Positions 34,304 to 42,164 of a stretch of 64,000 bases of DNA are shown here, in pieces. The position numbers and the translations under genes were made by a program. Within the stretch, counting starts at the first letter, position 1; the number at the start of each line of letters is the position of its first letter. Source of the stretch: JAFDZW01 sp035632315 (GTDB taxonomy: Bacteria > Bacteroidota > Ignavibacteria > Palsa-1295); NCBI GenBank assembly GCA_035632315.1, contig DASQGZ010000049.1, forward strand, positions 1 to 64,000, given 5' to 3'. The notes under the pieces were generated by a model. That model was not told the origin of the DNA, made no database searches, and was given only the letters and a program-made list of their open reading frames with translations.

Positions 34304-35347
34304 TCAATGCATTTTTACGACGATCGGCTCGAAACTGGATTTCTTGGTCAGGTCGTAAATTCTGAATTTCAATGCGCCGGTGAGCGTATAGCATTCGAGA
34401 AGATATGTCTCTTTTGCATTCGTGACGGCATCGGTAATATGCTGTAAGATCGTGACGGATTCGGTTTTATAATCATTGACGCCGAGAATATCATTCTTCA
34501 TTTCCATAAAACATCTGCCATTAATCGACGCATTGATATACGTGATCGCGCCGCTGTCGAGAAGTTTCGAGTTCGATGAGATGCTTGTCGGCGACGTTAG
34601 TTCGAATGCTCGTGACTCAGCATAACTTCCGCCCGATTCAAGCACGAATAATTGTTTATTATCCGGCGTCCACATTGCCGTCAGAATTTTCTTCCCGGCA
34701 GCGGGAGTATATAACGGGAAACGCTCGGTCGTCTGCACATCCGAGAGAAATAATTTTGACATTGACGGGTCGAGCATCAGCACCTTACTTTCATCGCGCG
34801 ACCACGCCACGAGCGTATGCGCTTTGTCGTTCGTGAAGACAAGCTCCGAGATATTTTGCGCCGCATCATAGCGATAATAATCGAGCTTACTTGGGTTACG
34901 CTTATTCGTCGAATAATATACGTAGCGTCCGTTGTATTGCTCGCCAAGAATGATGTTTTGAACTCCGGGCTTCGTTGGCGTGAGGTCTTCCGGCTGATCT
35001 TTCGCATTATTATCCGTCCGATAGATATGATAATCCGTCGGATGATCTGCCGTCGCTTTCATATACACGAGCGAAGGCTTGTTCGGCAAATGAAAAAATC
35101 TGACGACCGGCGCATCTGTGAATTTCGTGATCTGCATCACGGTCTGCGTTTTAATATCGATCGCAAATATATTTTTCTTGCCGAGCGAATCAGTCGCAAG
35201 ATAATAAATTCGCTTATCGTCGTTCGAAAATGTCGTCCCGACGCTATTATCTTCTTCTAATGGCGGCAACACATGCCAGAATTGCGCGTGAAGATTGGCA
35301 AACACTGTGGATAATAAAAGAACGGTAACAAGAATACGAATTTTCAT
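34304..35347 (-). CDS. Exported TolB-like beta-propeller protein
   Basis: 347 residues with signal peptide (ILVTVLLLSTVFANLHAQ). The rest has WD40/TolB-like blades: FSNDDKRIYYLATDSLGKKNIFAIDI, NGRYVYYSTNKRNPSKLDYYRY and WTPDNKQLFVLESGG. Periplasmic or surface location is likely; the partner is unknown. ATG 35347 overlaps the stop of a small upstream frame (ATGA). The transcript appears to start at the consensus promoter 35567-35597, giving a leader of about 210 nt with a hairpin. Confidence 0.75.
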   Translation of the reverse strand: MKIRILVTVLLLSTVFANLHAQFWHVLPPLEEDNSVGTTFSNDDKRIYYLATDSLGKKNIFAIDIKTQTVMQITKFTDAPVVRFFHLPNKPSLVYMKATADHPTDYHIYRTDNNAKDQPEDLTPTKPGVQNIILGEQYNGRYVYYSTNKRNPSKLDYYRYDAAQNISELVFTNDKAHTLVAWSRDESKVLMLDPSMSKLFLSDVQTTERFPLYTPAAGKKILTAMWTPDNKQLFVLESGGSYAESRAFELTSPTSISSNSKLLDSGAITYINASINGRCFMEMKNDILGVNDYKTESVTILQHITDAVTNAKETYLLECYTLTGALKFRIYDLTKKSSFEPIVVKMH

Positions 35348-35478
35348 ATAGATTTTATCCCGAATTTCATCTCATTCTGAAAATAGCCCCTGCACAAAAC
35401 CGAAACAGCCGAATAGGTGCCCAAACCGATTTGAACCCCAGATAAGTCATTGTAATTCAACATTCTAATTTTACACAA
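35344..35478 (-). CDS. Possible small leader ORF coupled to the propeller gene
   Basis: 44 codons from TTG 35478, 8 nt after a perfect AAGGAGG ribosome site (35487-35493). Its TGA overlaps the propeller ATG (ATGA). The frame is also open upstream to ATG 35562. The product (CKIRMLNYNDLSGVQIG...) matches nothing I know. Perfect Shine-Dalgarno sites are uncommon in this lineage, so the arrangement may be a leader peptide that controls the propeller gene. The 377-base gap 35348-35724 holds this ORF, a hairpin, a promoter and a plus-strand terminator. Confidence 0.4.
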   Translation of the reverse strand: MCKIRMLNYNDLSGVQIGLGTYSAVSVLCRGYFQNEMKFGIKSI

Positions 35479-35502
35479 ACACACGTCCTCCTTAAAACTA
35501 CA

Positions 35503-35524
35503 AGAGCCGGCTTTCGCCGGCTCT
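35503..35524 (-). promoter_or_regulatory. Leader hairpin with GAAA tetraloop
   Basis: AGAGCCGGC and GCCGGCTCT form a perfect 9-bp stem; the minus-strand loop is GAAA. It sits between the promoter and the strong ribosome site, so it is a candidate attenuator or mRNA-stability element. No T-run follows it on the minus strand. Confidence 0.6.
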
Positions 35525-35566
35525 GGATGAAAAATAGGTGCCCATGATCGCACAGATCTCATAGTC

Positions 35567-35597
35567 CAAAAATACGAAATTTAAAGCCCGTTGTCAA
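35567..35597 (-). promoter_or_regulatory. Consensus Bacteroidota promoter TTG-N20-TATTTTTG
   Basis: On the minus strand, TTG (rc of 35595-35597, within TTGACA), 20 nt, TATTTTTG (rc of 35567-35574). It is an exact match. It drives the leader ORF and propeller gene. Confidence 0.82.
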
Positions 35598-35690
35598 GGT
35601 GCTCATCACACTTATTTTAAAAGTTAATGAAAGAGGCACCTATCGCACAAATCCCAATAATCCCATGAATCACGGTTCAGTCAATGTTCT

Positions 35691-35720
35691 CCGGCAAGTC
35701 CGCTTGCCGGGATTTTTTGT
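35691..35720 (+). terminator. Plus-strand rho-independent terminator without an assigned gene
   Basis: CCGGCAAG-TCCG-CTTGCCGG followed by GATTTTTTGT. The T-tract is only on the plus strand, yet the nearest genes on both sides are on the minus strand. It implies an unannotated plus-strand transcript ending near 35720. Confidence 0.7.
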
Positions 35721-35724
35721 AATA

Positions 35725-37458
35725 TTAGATACTTGGCCAGATCTTGACGACAGCCTTATATAGGTCGTTAGCTCTCTGCTCTATTGTAGCTTCGTTCCAA
35801 TCAGTAAGTTCTAAATAATCAGTCGTAATTTTGAGGCTAGAGTATTTCTTTAGTGCATCACGTTTAGTGATCCAATCAGCATTTCGGAGCGTGCTATTTA
35901 ATGATTTTGTCAATAAAGTCAAATTACCAATGGTTTTCAGCGTACGATTTCTTTTCACTTTAGCTTCCTCGTTATCCTTTTCCAAAGTCCAGTGCGCTTC
36001 CCATTTCTGAGGGAGTATATGCTCCACCGAAAAACTTTGCGAACTTAGTTTTCTATTGTCTTGCTTTGGATTATCGAGATGATAGAGTGAAATACAGAAG
36101 AGAATCTCACGTGCATGGTCATTGCTAATCGCTTCCTGTTTCATTGCGTCTTGCATCTCAATATCTGATGGCATCTTGTTGGTGTCTTCTGTGTAATCAG
36201 AAAGCAAATCCGAAAGTGTCTTTGCCGTAAGATCAGCACTCTCCTCGAGTTTTGAAATAAGCTGGAGAAATACATTATTATAGTTCTTTGTAGTGAGTCT
36301 GCAAATATTTCTTCTTACGAGATAGCTTTCGAGTACTTTTAGTATTGCAATCCTCTCTGTGAGATCAGGTACATTCAAATATACATATAAGACAAGTGGA
36401 AGCACTGTATTTATTTCGAGATTCTCAATAACATGAAAGAAACGGGCTTCATCTTCCCTGTAAGAAATTTCGTTCAATTCACTTCCTTCAGGAAAACTTC
36501 GATAAATCTCGGCGTATTTACGCAATTCGTCAAGAAAATCAATTCTGAAATCACTGGTCTCATCCCGCAACCACTTTTTGTATTCATTGAATAGTTTATC
36601 AAGTTTTACCTCGCTCTTCCGTTTGATGATTAGATAAGAGAATAGTAGATTCTCAATATTAGCCCGGAATTGTCTGCCTGATGATTTCCTTTTATTCCAA
36701 AATTCAATACTTTCGTCGTCCTCCTCAAAGACTGAGTACCAATAGTCTTCATACATTGGTTGAATTAGCTCTTCTTTGAAGACGAAGTTCTTAAGCAATT
36801 CGCCAGTTGTAAGTCGTATGCCGAGTGAGTTAATTGTATCAAAGATCTCTTGTTCGTCATCAAGAGGCGATAAAAGCATATTAATAACTGGGACATTTTG
36901 CAATATTATGTTTCTAAGCCGATCTAGCTTTTCATCGTTATAGTCTTCAAGCTGTTGGAGAAAGAAACGAAAGCACATCAAAAGCCTATGCTCTTGGTTT
37001 TGGTATACACCGGACTCACCTTTTGTAGTAATTTCATTAAAATATGGCTGATCGCTTCGAGAGTGCACTAAACGATAAAATAATTGTCCTTTTGAATCCT
37101 CAAATTGTAGAAGATTCATAGTATTTTCGCGCAGCTTTCTATACGGTTCCTTACCAGTAGCTTTAGCAGCAATTGCACGAAGTAATATCGCGAAAGTCGT
37201 TAGCCTTTGTTGTCCGTCGATAAGATCATGCTTTTGCTCACCCATTGCCTCTGCCATGCGTTGCTTTGTTATGAGCGTACCGATAAAATGTTCGTCCTTC
37301 TTTTCGGGTGTATCATGCCCCATCACTTCAGTTATGTGATCCCACAGGACTTGCCATTCTTCAGTGGTCCAAACATATGAACGCTGAAAGAAAGGAACTA
37401 CGAATTGTAGTTGACCAAAAAAGAAGTTTGATAGGTAGTCCTTATTTGCAGTAATCAT
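35725..37458 (-). CDS. GmrSD-like DUF262/DUF1524 (HNH) protein, probable modification-dependent nuclease
   Basis: 577 residues. The N-terminal DUF262 (GmrS-like, nucleotide-binding ParB-related) domain has VVPFFQRSYVW and DLIDGQQRLTTFAILL. The C-terminal DUF1524 HNH nuclease has FSVEHILPQKWE and GNLTLLTKSLNSTLRN with the conserved His and Asn. This fused layout is that of GmrSD/BrxU type IV enzymes that cut DNA with modified bases, usually phage DNA. The gene is visibly more AT-rich than its neighbours, a sign of transfer. It lies 26 nt downstream of a methyltransferase-nuclease on the same strand and is likely one defence cassette with it. Confidence 0.87.
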   Translation of the reverse strand: MITANKDYLSNFFFGQLQFVVPFFQRSYVWTTEEWQVLWDHITEVMGHDTPEKKDEHFIGTLITKQRMAEAMGEQKHDLIDGQQRLTTFAILLRAIAAKATGKEPYRKLRENTMNLLQFEDSKGQLFYRLVHSRSDQPYFNEITTKGESGVYQNQEHRLLMCFRFFLQQLEDYNDEKLDRLRNIILQNVPVINMLLSPLDDEQEIFDTINSLGIRLTTGELLKNFVFKEELIQPMYEDYWYSVFEEDDESIEFWNKRKSSGRQFRANIENLLFSYLIIKRKSEVKLDKLFNEYKKWLRDETSDFRIDFLDELRKYAEIYRSFPEGSELNEISYREDEARFFHVIENLEINTVLPLVLYVYLNVPDLTERIAILKVLESYLVRRNICRLTTKNYNNVFLQLISKLEESADLTAKTLSDLLSDYTEDTNKMPSDIEMQDAMKQEAISNDHAREILFCISLYHLDNPKQDNRKLSSQSFSVEHILPQKWEAHWTLEKDNEEAKVKRNRTLKTIGNLTLLTKSLNSTLRNADWITKRDALKKYSSLKITTDYLELTDWNEATIEQRANDLYKAVVKIWPSI

Positions 37459-37484
37459 AATCGCTTGAAAAAGTGGTTAAAAAT

Positions 37485-39083
37485 CTAGAACATCCCCTCC
37501 TGCCCGCTCATCTTCTTTTCTTTTTGCGCTTTCTTGAATGTCAGGCTGCCCATTGTTAGGTCGGGATATTCGGGGCGTTTGGTTTTGTGTAACAACTCTT
37601 CGATCGTCAGGATCTGGATTTTCGGGTAGCTCTTGCCGACGGGCGACTCGTAGAATCCGGCGGCGACGGCTTCGGTGACCATCGGTTTCGAGGGTTCGGC
37701 AAGTGTGACGAAAATGCCGATCTCCGCTTTCTCGCGCTCGAGCACGCCTTTGAGGTCGCGTATCATTGCGACATTGATGTTCTCGCCGCCTTTGACGGAG
37801 ACGATGATCTTCTTTGCGGCTTCGGCGTCGTCCTGGAAAAAGATGAGTCCGTCAATTCCGGAATCCGCGCCTTTCTTCTTGCCCTGATATGGCTGTGCGT
37901 TCACGAGCGAGCACGCCCACCATTGGAATTGGTATTTGTCGATCTCGGCAAGTGATCGTGCATCCGCAAGGTCTTTCGGCGTGCCTTCGACTTCGAACTC
38001 AATGCTCGGGAATGCATCGCGCAGACGTTTTTCGATGAGCGAGATCGCAAGATGAGTAATGTCAATGCCGATCCAATTTCTCTGTAGTTTCTCTGCGGCA
38101 TGAATGGCAGTCCCGCATCCGCAGAACGGATCGAGCACAACATCACCGGGATTGCTCGAAGCATTGATGATGCGTTCGAGAAGTGCGAGAGGTTTTTGGG
38201 TTGGATAGCCGAGGCGTTCATTAGATACCCCCATGAGTGGAGAAATATCCGTCCACATATCCTGCATAGGCGTTCCCTTCATTGTGTCCAAATAACCTTT
38301 ATAGGAAGGGACACCATTTTTAGAATATACGATTAATCCTTCATCGTGCATTCTTTGCATACGTTCTTTAGTAAACTTCCAAACTTTTGTTACGCCGTTC
38401 CATTCATAAGTCAGGTTTGGTCGGTTAGGATTTGGATTGATGCATGAAATCAATCTATATACACGACCATCGTCTTCTTTAAATTTGTAAAAATCTTTTA
38501 AATATTGTTCTCTGTGTCCTAAGAAAGATCCATTCCATATTGCATCATCGCCTTTTTTATAAAATAATATTACATCATGCGAAGCGCCATATTTTTTTGT
38601 AATGTTACCGTGAGGCAATGATCTTTGCCAAATTATCTCATTAACGAAACTCTCTTTTCCAAAAACTGCATCCAAAACAATCTTCAAATAATGACTTGCT
38701 AAGGGATCACAATGGAGATAGATGCTTCCGGTGGATTTGAGAACGCGATTGAGTTCGAGGAGACGGTTTGCCATCATCGTGAGGTATGCCATCATATCGT
38801 TCTCGCCGAGGAAGCCGCGCAACGCGCGCATCATTTCGGCGACATCGGTATTCGGTTGGCGCAGGAGGTCGCCGAATTCGCGTTCGGCTTGCTCGCCCCA
38901 ATGCCAACTGTCTTCGAATGCGGTGATCTGCGCATCGGCGGCATGACCTTTCGGCGATTTGAAGAGAAGATTGTAGTCGCGCTTGGAGTTGAACGGCGGA
39001 TCGAGATAGACGAGGTCGATCGTTTCGTCTTTTATGTGTTCGCGCAGGATGTCGAGGTTATCGCCGAAGTAGAGTTTGTTCAT
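37485..39083 (-). CDS. DNA methyltransferase fused to a C-terminal Mrr-like nuclease domain
   Basis: About 532 residues. Beta-class N6-A/N4-C methylase: motif IV LVYLDPPFNSKRDYN near the N-terminus, then a recognition region, then motif I LDPFCGCGTAIHAAEKL and WIGIDIT. After about residue 390 comes a restriction-endonuclease-like domain with GADSGIDG, IIVSVKGG and IRDLKGVLEREKAEIGIFVT, the PD-(D/E)XK pattern of Mrr_cat. The codons for about residues 130-280 (38240-38700) are markedly AT-rich compared with both flanks, suggesting that the recognition domain was exchanged. ATG 39083 (MNKLYFGD) is preferred over ATG 39092 and TTG 39104. Whether it cuts, or only methylates, is not known. Confidence 0.87.
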   Translation of the reverse strand: MNKLYFGDNLDILREHIKDETIDLVYLDPPFNSKRDYNLLFKSPKGHAADAQITAFEDSWHWGEQAEREFGDLLRQPNTDVAEMMRALRGFLGENDMMAYLTMMANRLLELNRVLKSTGSIYLHCDPLASHYLKIVLDAVFGKESFVNEIIWQRSLPHGNITKKYGASHDVILFYKKGDDAIWNGSFLGHREQYLKDFYKFKEDDGRVYRLISCINPNPNRPNLTYEWNGVTKVWKFTKERMQRMHDEGLIVYSKNGVPSYKGYLDTMKGTPMQDMWTDISPLMGVSNERLGYPTQKPLALLERIINASSNPGDVVLDPFCGCGTAIHAAEKLQRNWIGIDITHLAISLIEKRLRDAFPSIEFEVEGTPKDLADARSLAEIDKYQFQWWACSLVNAQPYQGKKKGADSGIDGLIFFQDDAEAAKKIIVSVKGGENINVAMIRDLKGVLEREKAEIGIFVTLAEPSKPMVTEAVAAGFYESPVGKSYPKIQILTIEELLHKTKRPEYPDLTMGSLTFKKAQKEKKMSGQEGMF

Positions 39084-39116
39084 TGGGTGCATTCTGTAGT
39101 GCAAAGATACGAAGAA

Positions 39117-39157
39117 CCCTCACCCCAACCCTCTCCCTTGAGTACAAGGGCGAGGGA
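39117..39157. repeat. Palindromic repeat CCCTCACCCCAACCCTCTCCC type
   Basis: CTCCCTTG-AGTA-CAAGGGCGAG forms a stem near the 5' side of the methyltransferase gene, preceded by CACCCCAACCCT. This resembles a widely dispersed class of bacterial intergenic palindromes. It bounds the AT-rich cassette on one side. Confidence 0.6.
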
Positions 39158-39257
39158 GTTTTATTTTCACACCCGCATTTGAAAAGAAGGGGCTATCATT
39201 AGATGCTTCTCCCCCTGCCGCGAACCCCATAGCTCGCTTGCGGGTTTATGTAGCCCG

Positions 39258-40718
39258 ATGCCGTCTAAAAAAGTATATATCGAGACGTATGGCTGCCAGA
39301 TGAACGTGGCGGACACGGAAGTTGTGCTTTCCGTGCTGAACGAGGCAGGCTATACGCCGACTGCCAGCCTCGATGATGCCGATCTCGCATTTATGAATAC
39401 CTGCGCCATTCGCGAGAACGCCGAAGAGAAAGTTTGGAATAGGCTCGATCATTGGCGCGGACTGAAAAAACGCAAACCCGAAATGGTGATGGGTGTGCTC
39501 GGCTGCATGGCAGAGCATCTGCGCAAAGACTTGCTCAAAAGCGATAAGAATATCATCGATCTCGTCATCGGTCCCGATGAATATCGTAAACTTCCGGCGT
39601 TGATCGACTCGACGATCTCCGGCGGCGAAGCAGGCATTGCCGTTAAACTTTCCCGAACCGAAACCTACGACGACATTCTTCCCTTCCGTGCGGAAGGCAT
39701 CAGCGCGTTTATTTCGGTGATGCGCGGCTGCGATAAGTTTTGTACGTTCTGCGTCGTGCCGTTCACCAGAGGTCGCGAACGTTCTCGTTCCGTCAGTTCG
39801 ATCGTCGATGAATGTAAACAGCTCGAGCAGCAAGGCTTTCGCGAGATCACACTTCTTGGGCAGAATGTGAATTCATTCGAAGATGAGGGCAAAGATTTTG
39901 CCGATCTGCTTGCCGCCTGTGCGAAGGCAGTCCCGAACGTCCGCTTGCGTTATACGACAAGCCATCCGCAGGACTTCGACCAAAAGCTGACGGACACAAT
40001 GGCGACGTACGATAACATTTGCAAGTATATTCATTTGCCGATCCAATCGGGCTCCGACCGCATTCTAAAATTGATGAACCGGACGTACACGCGCGCGCAT
40101 TATATGAGTATCATCGAGATGATCAAGCGCGCAATGCCCGATGCCGCGCTTTCGACGGATATTATCGTCGGCTTCTGCACCGAGACGCTCGAAGATCATC
40201 TCGAAACGATGAGCGTGATGCGTGAAGTTGAGTACGAAGGCGCATATATGTTCAATTACTCGCCGCGTCCGAATACGAAAGCATTCGATACGCTCACTGA
40301 CGATGTGGCGCTCGAGGAAAAGACGCGGCGATTGAATCAGATCATCACACTGCAAAATGAAATTGCGACGCGCAAGAATTTAATGGAGATCGGCAAAGAA
40401 CATACACTGCTCATCGAAGGCCGTTCGAAAAAGAACGAAACCGAGTGGAAAGGCAGAACCGATACCAATAAGATGGTCGTCTTCCCGCGCATCGATGCTG
40501 AAGTCGGCGAATATCGCAAAGTAAAGATTCTCCGCTCGAATTCCGCAACACTCTTCGGTGAGCTTATCGATGTGAAAGAATCAAAACATACATCTCACAC
40601 AAGCCAGGACCGAGGAGAAGTTATTTATGATCTCGCGCCACTTGTGATTTCATCTGTTAGCGAACAGGAACATTCCGGTATACAGCAGCCTGCGGCAATG
40701 CTGCCGATCATTCAATAA
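39258..40718 (+). CDS. miaB: tRNA-2-methylthio-N6-dimethylallyladenosine synthase MiaB
   Basis: Radical-SAM methylthiotransferase acting on i6A37 of tRNAs that read UNN codons. 486 residues. The N-terminal UPF0004 domain has Cys in ETYGCQMN, MNTCAIREN and LGCMAEH (auxiliary cluster). The radical-SAM core has RGCDKFCTFC. A TRAM domain lies near residues 375-440. About 45 extra residues follow the TRAM domain (SKHTSHTSQDRGE... to the end), not typical of MiaB. Confidence 0.95.
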   Translation: MPSKKVYIETYGCQMNVADTEVVLSVLNEAGYTPTASLDDADLAFMNTCAIRENAEEKVWNRLDHWRGLKKRKPEMVMGVLGCMAEHLRKDLLKSDKNIIDLVIGPDEYRKLPALIDSTISGGEAGIAVKLSRTETYDDILPFRAEGISAFISVMRGCDKFCTFCVVPFTRGRERSRSVSSIVDECKQLEQQGFREITLLGQNVNSFEDEGKDFADLLAACAKAVPNVRLRYTTSHPQDFDQKLTDTMATYDNICKYIHLPIQSGSDRILKLMNRTYTRAHYMSIIEMIKRAMPDAALSTDIIVGFCTETLEDHLETMSVMREVEYEGAYMFNYSPRPNTKAFDTLTDDVALEEKTRRLNQIITLQNEIATRKNLMEIGKEHTLLIEGRSKKNETEWKGRTDTNKMVVFPRIDAEVGEYRKVKILRSNSATLFGELIDVKESKHTSHTSQDRGEVIYDLAPLVISSVSEQEHSGIQQPAAMLPIIQ

Positions 40719-40800
40719 TAGGGATCGTTTTGTGACCTGAAATTTGAGAAACCATGAGGTAAAGCTTGCGCTAGACCAAGCTTCATAATCAGAATTCACC

Positions 40801-41397
40801 ATGAAAAAATATCTCTTCCTTGCGTTTTGTCTTGCAATCGTTTCTTGTAAAAACAGTATGGAGCCCAACTCAACCGATGCCATTATGCCGCTTGCTGTTG
40901 GTAATGAATGGGATTACGCAGGTTTTTTTTGGATTAATCATACAGACCAACATCAATTTTATGATACAACTAAAATTGTTTCAAGTATGGGCGCTGACTT
41001 TGCTACGCCGGACGGGACGTATTATGAGAATAGAAGTGACGGGTTGTGGATCGTAAAGGATTCCGCCTCTCCAGCATACACCGGTTTAATCGCGAAATAT
41101 CCTGCGAAGTCAGGTGATTTTATCCGGCGCGATACAACCGGCGGCAATGATACCCTAATCCGCGATCACATTGTCGATTCGGTAAACTCTGTTGTAACCG
41201 TTCCTTCAGGGACTTACACATGTTTCAAATATAGTACTAATTACTATGATTTGAAACATATTCTACAAAGTCAGGATAATGAATATTATGCAGTAAATGT
41301 TGGTGAGATTAAGGAAGAACTCTTCATACTTGATAGTGTTTCACACCAGCTAAAATTATTCCTGTCTCGGCAATTGACGAAAGTCATTTTACATTAA
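40801..41397 (+). CDS. Lipoprotein of unknown function
   Basis: 198 residues. Short lipoprotein signal MKKYLFLAFCLAIVSC (lipobox Cys16). The beta-rich body begins IMPLAVGNEWDY, a word common in Bacteroidota secreted proteins of unknown role. The gene is somewhat AT-richer than its neighbours and stands alone, with 82 nt upstream holding a small inverted pair (AAGCTTG...CAAGCTT) but no exact promoter. Confidence 0.7.
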   Translation: MKKYLFLAFCLAIVSCKNSMEPNSTDAIMPLAVGNEWDYAGFFWINHTDQHQFYDTTKIVSSMGADFATPDGTYYENRSDGLWIVKDSASPAYTGLIAKYPAKSGDFIRRDTTGGNDTLIRDHIVDSVNSVVTVPSGTYTCFKYSTNYYDLKHILQSQDNEYYAVNVGEIKEELFILDSVSHQLKLFLSRQLTKVILH

Positions 41398-41409
41398 TTT
41401 TTATAAGTA

Positions 41410-42090
41410 ATGCCCCCGCTCATTCTTGCCATTCGCTGGCTGCACATTGGAGCAGGTTTCCTCGCTTTTTTTGTCGCGCCGGTGGCGATGATCGTTGCCA
41501 AAGGCAGCGATCGTCACCGATTCTGGGGAAAAATCTATTTTTATGCAATGGCGATGGCAACGATGGCGGCGCTTATTGTCGCAGCGTGGCGGCCGAATTT
41601 TTTCTTGCTTGGTTTGTCGGTGTTTAGTTTTCATTTGTGTTTTGTTGGGTACCGTGTTCTCTTTCGTAAACGCCCGGAGCGTGATCCGGCAAAGCTTGTC
41701 GATTGGCTTGTGACGATCTTAAATGTTGCATGCGGTGTATTACTTATCTATCGAGGTTTTAGCTCTCAGTGGGGCGGACAAATTTTATTTTTTATTTTTG
41801 GCGCCGGAATGATCGCGAACTCCATTAGCGTCATCGTGATCTATGTTTCAAAAAACCGCCCGAAAAACTCATGGTTCTTCGATCACATGACAGGAATGCT
41901 CGCATCATATATTGCCGCCGTTACGGCATTCTCTGCCGTGAACTTTACTTTTTTGCCAATAGTCGTACAGTGGCTTTGGCCGACGGTCGTCGGGGCGCCG
42001 CTGATCACGATCTGGGTCACAAAATATAAATCGAAATTTGCAAAAGGCGTGTCTCCGAAAGATGTTGCTACAATTAAAATAGGCGCATAA
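41410..42090 (+). CDS. Multi-pass membrane protein (DUF2306-like)
   Basis: 226 residues with six or seven transmembrane helices. The first helix begins LAIRWLHIGAGFLAFFVAPVAMIVAKG; HIG and the following KGSDRHRFWGKIYFYAM are typical of DUF2306-type proteins with conserved His. HMTGMLASYIAAVTAF carries another conserved His late in the chain. The function of the family is unknown. Confidence 0.75.
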   Translation: MPPLILAIRWLHIGAGFLAFFVAPVAMIVAKGSDRHRFWGKIYFYAMAMATMAALIVAAWRPNFFLLGLSVFSFHLCFVGYRVLFRKRPERDPAKLVDWLVTILNVACGVLLIYRGFSSQWGGQILFFIFGAGMIANSISVIVIYVSKNRPKNSWFFDHMTGMLASYIAAVTAFSAVNFTFLPIVVQWLWPTVVGAPLITIWVTKYKSKFAKGVSPKDVATIKIGA

Positions 42091-42164
42091 TAATTTTTTC
42101 TCCGAGCGCAACACTCCGCATTCTCCTCCGTTACAATACAGCGCTTACTTGTTCGTCAGTACGG

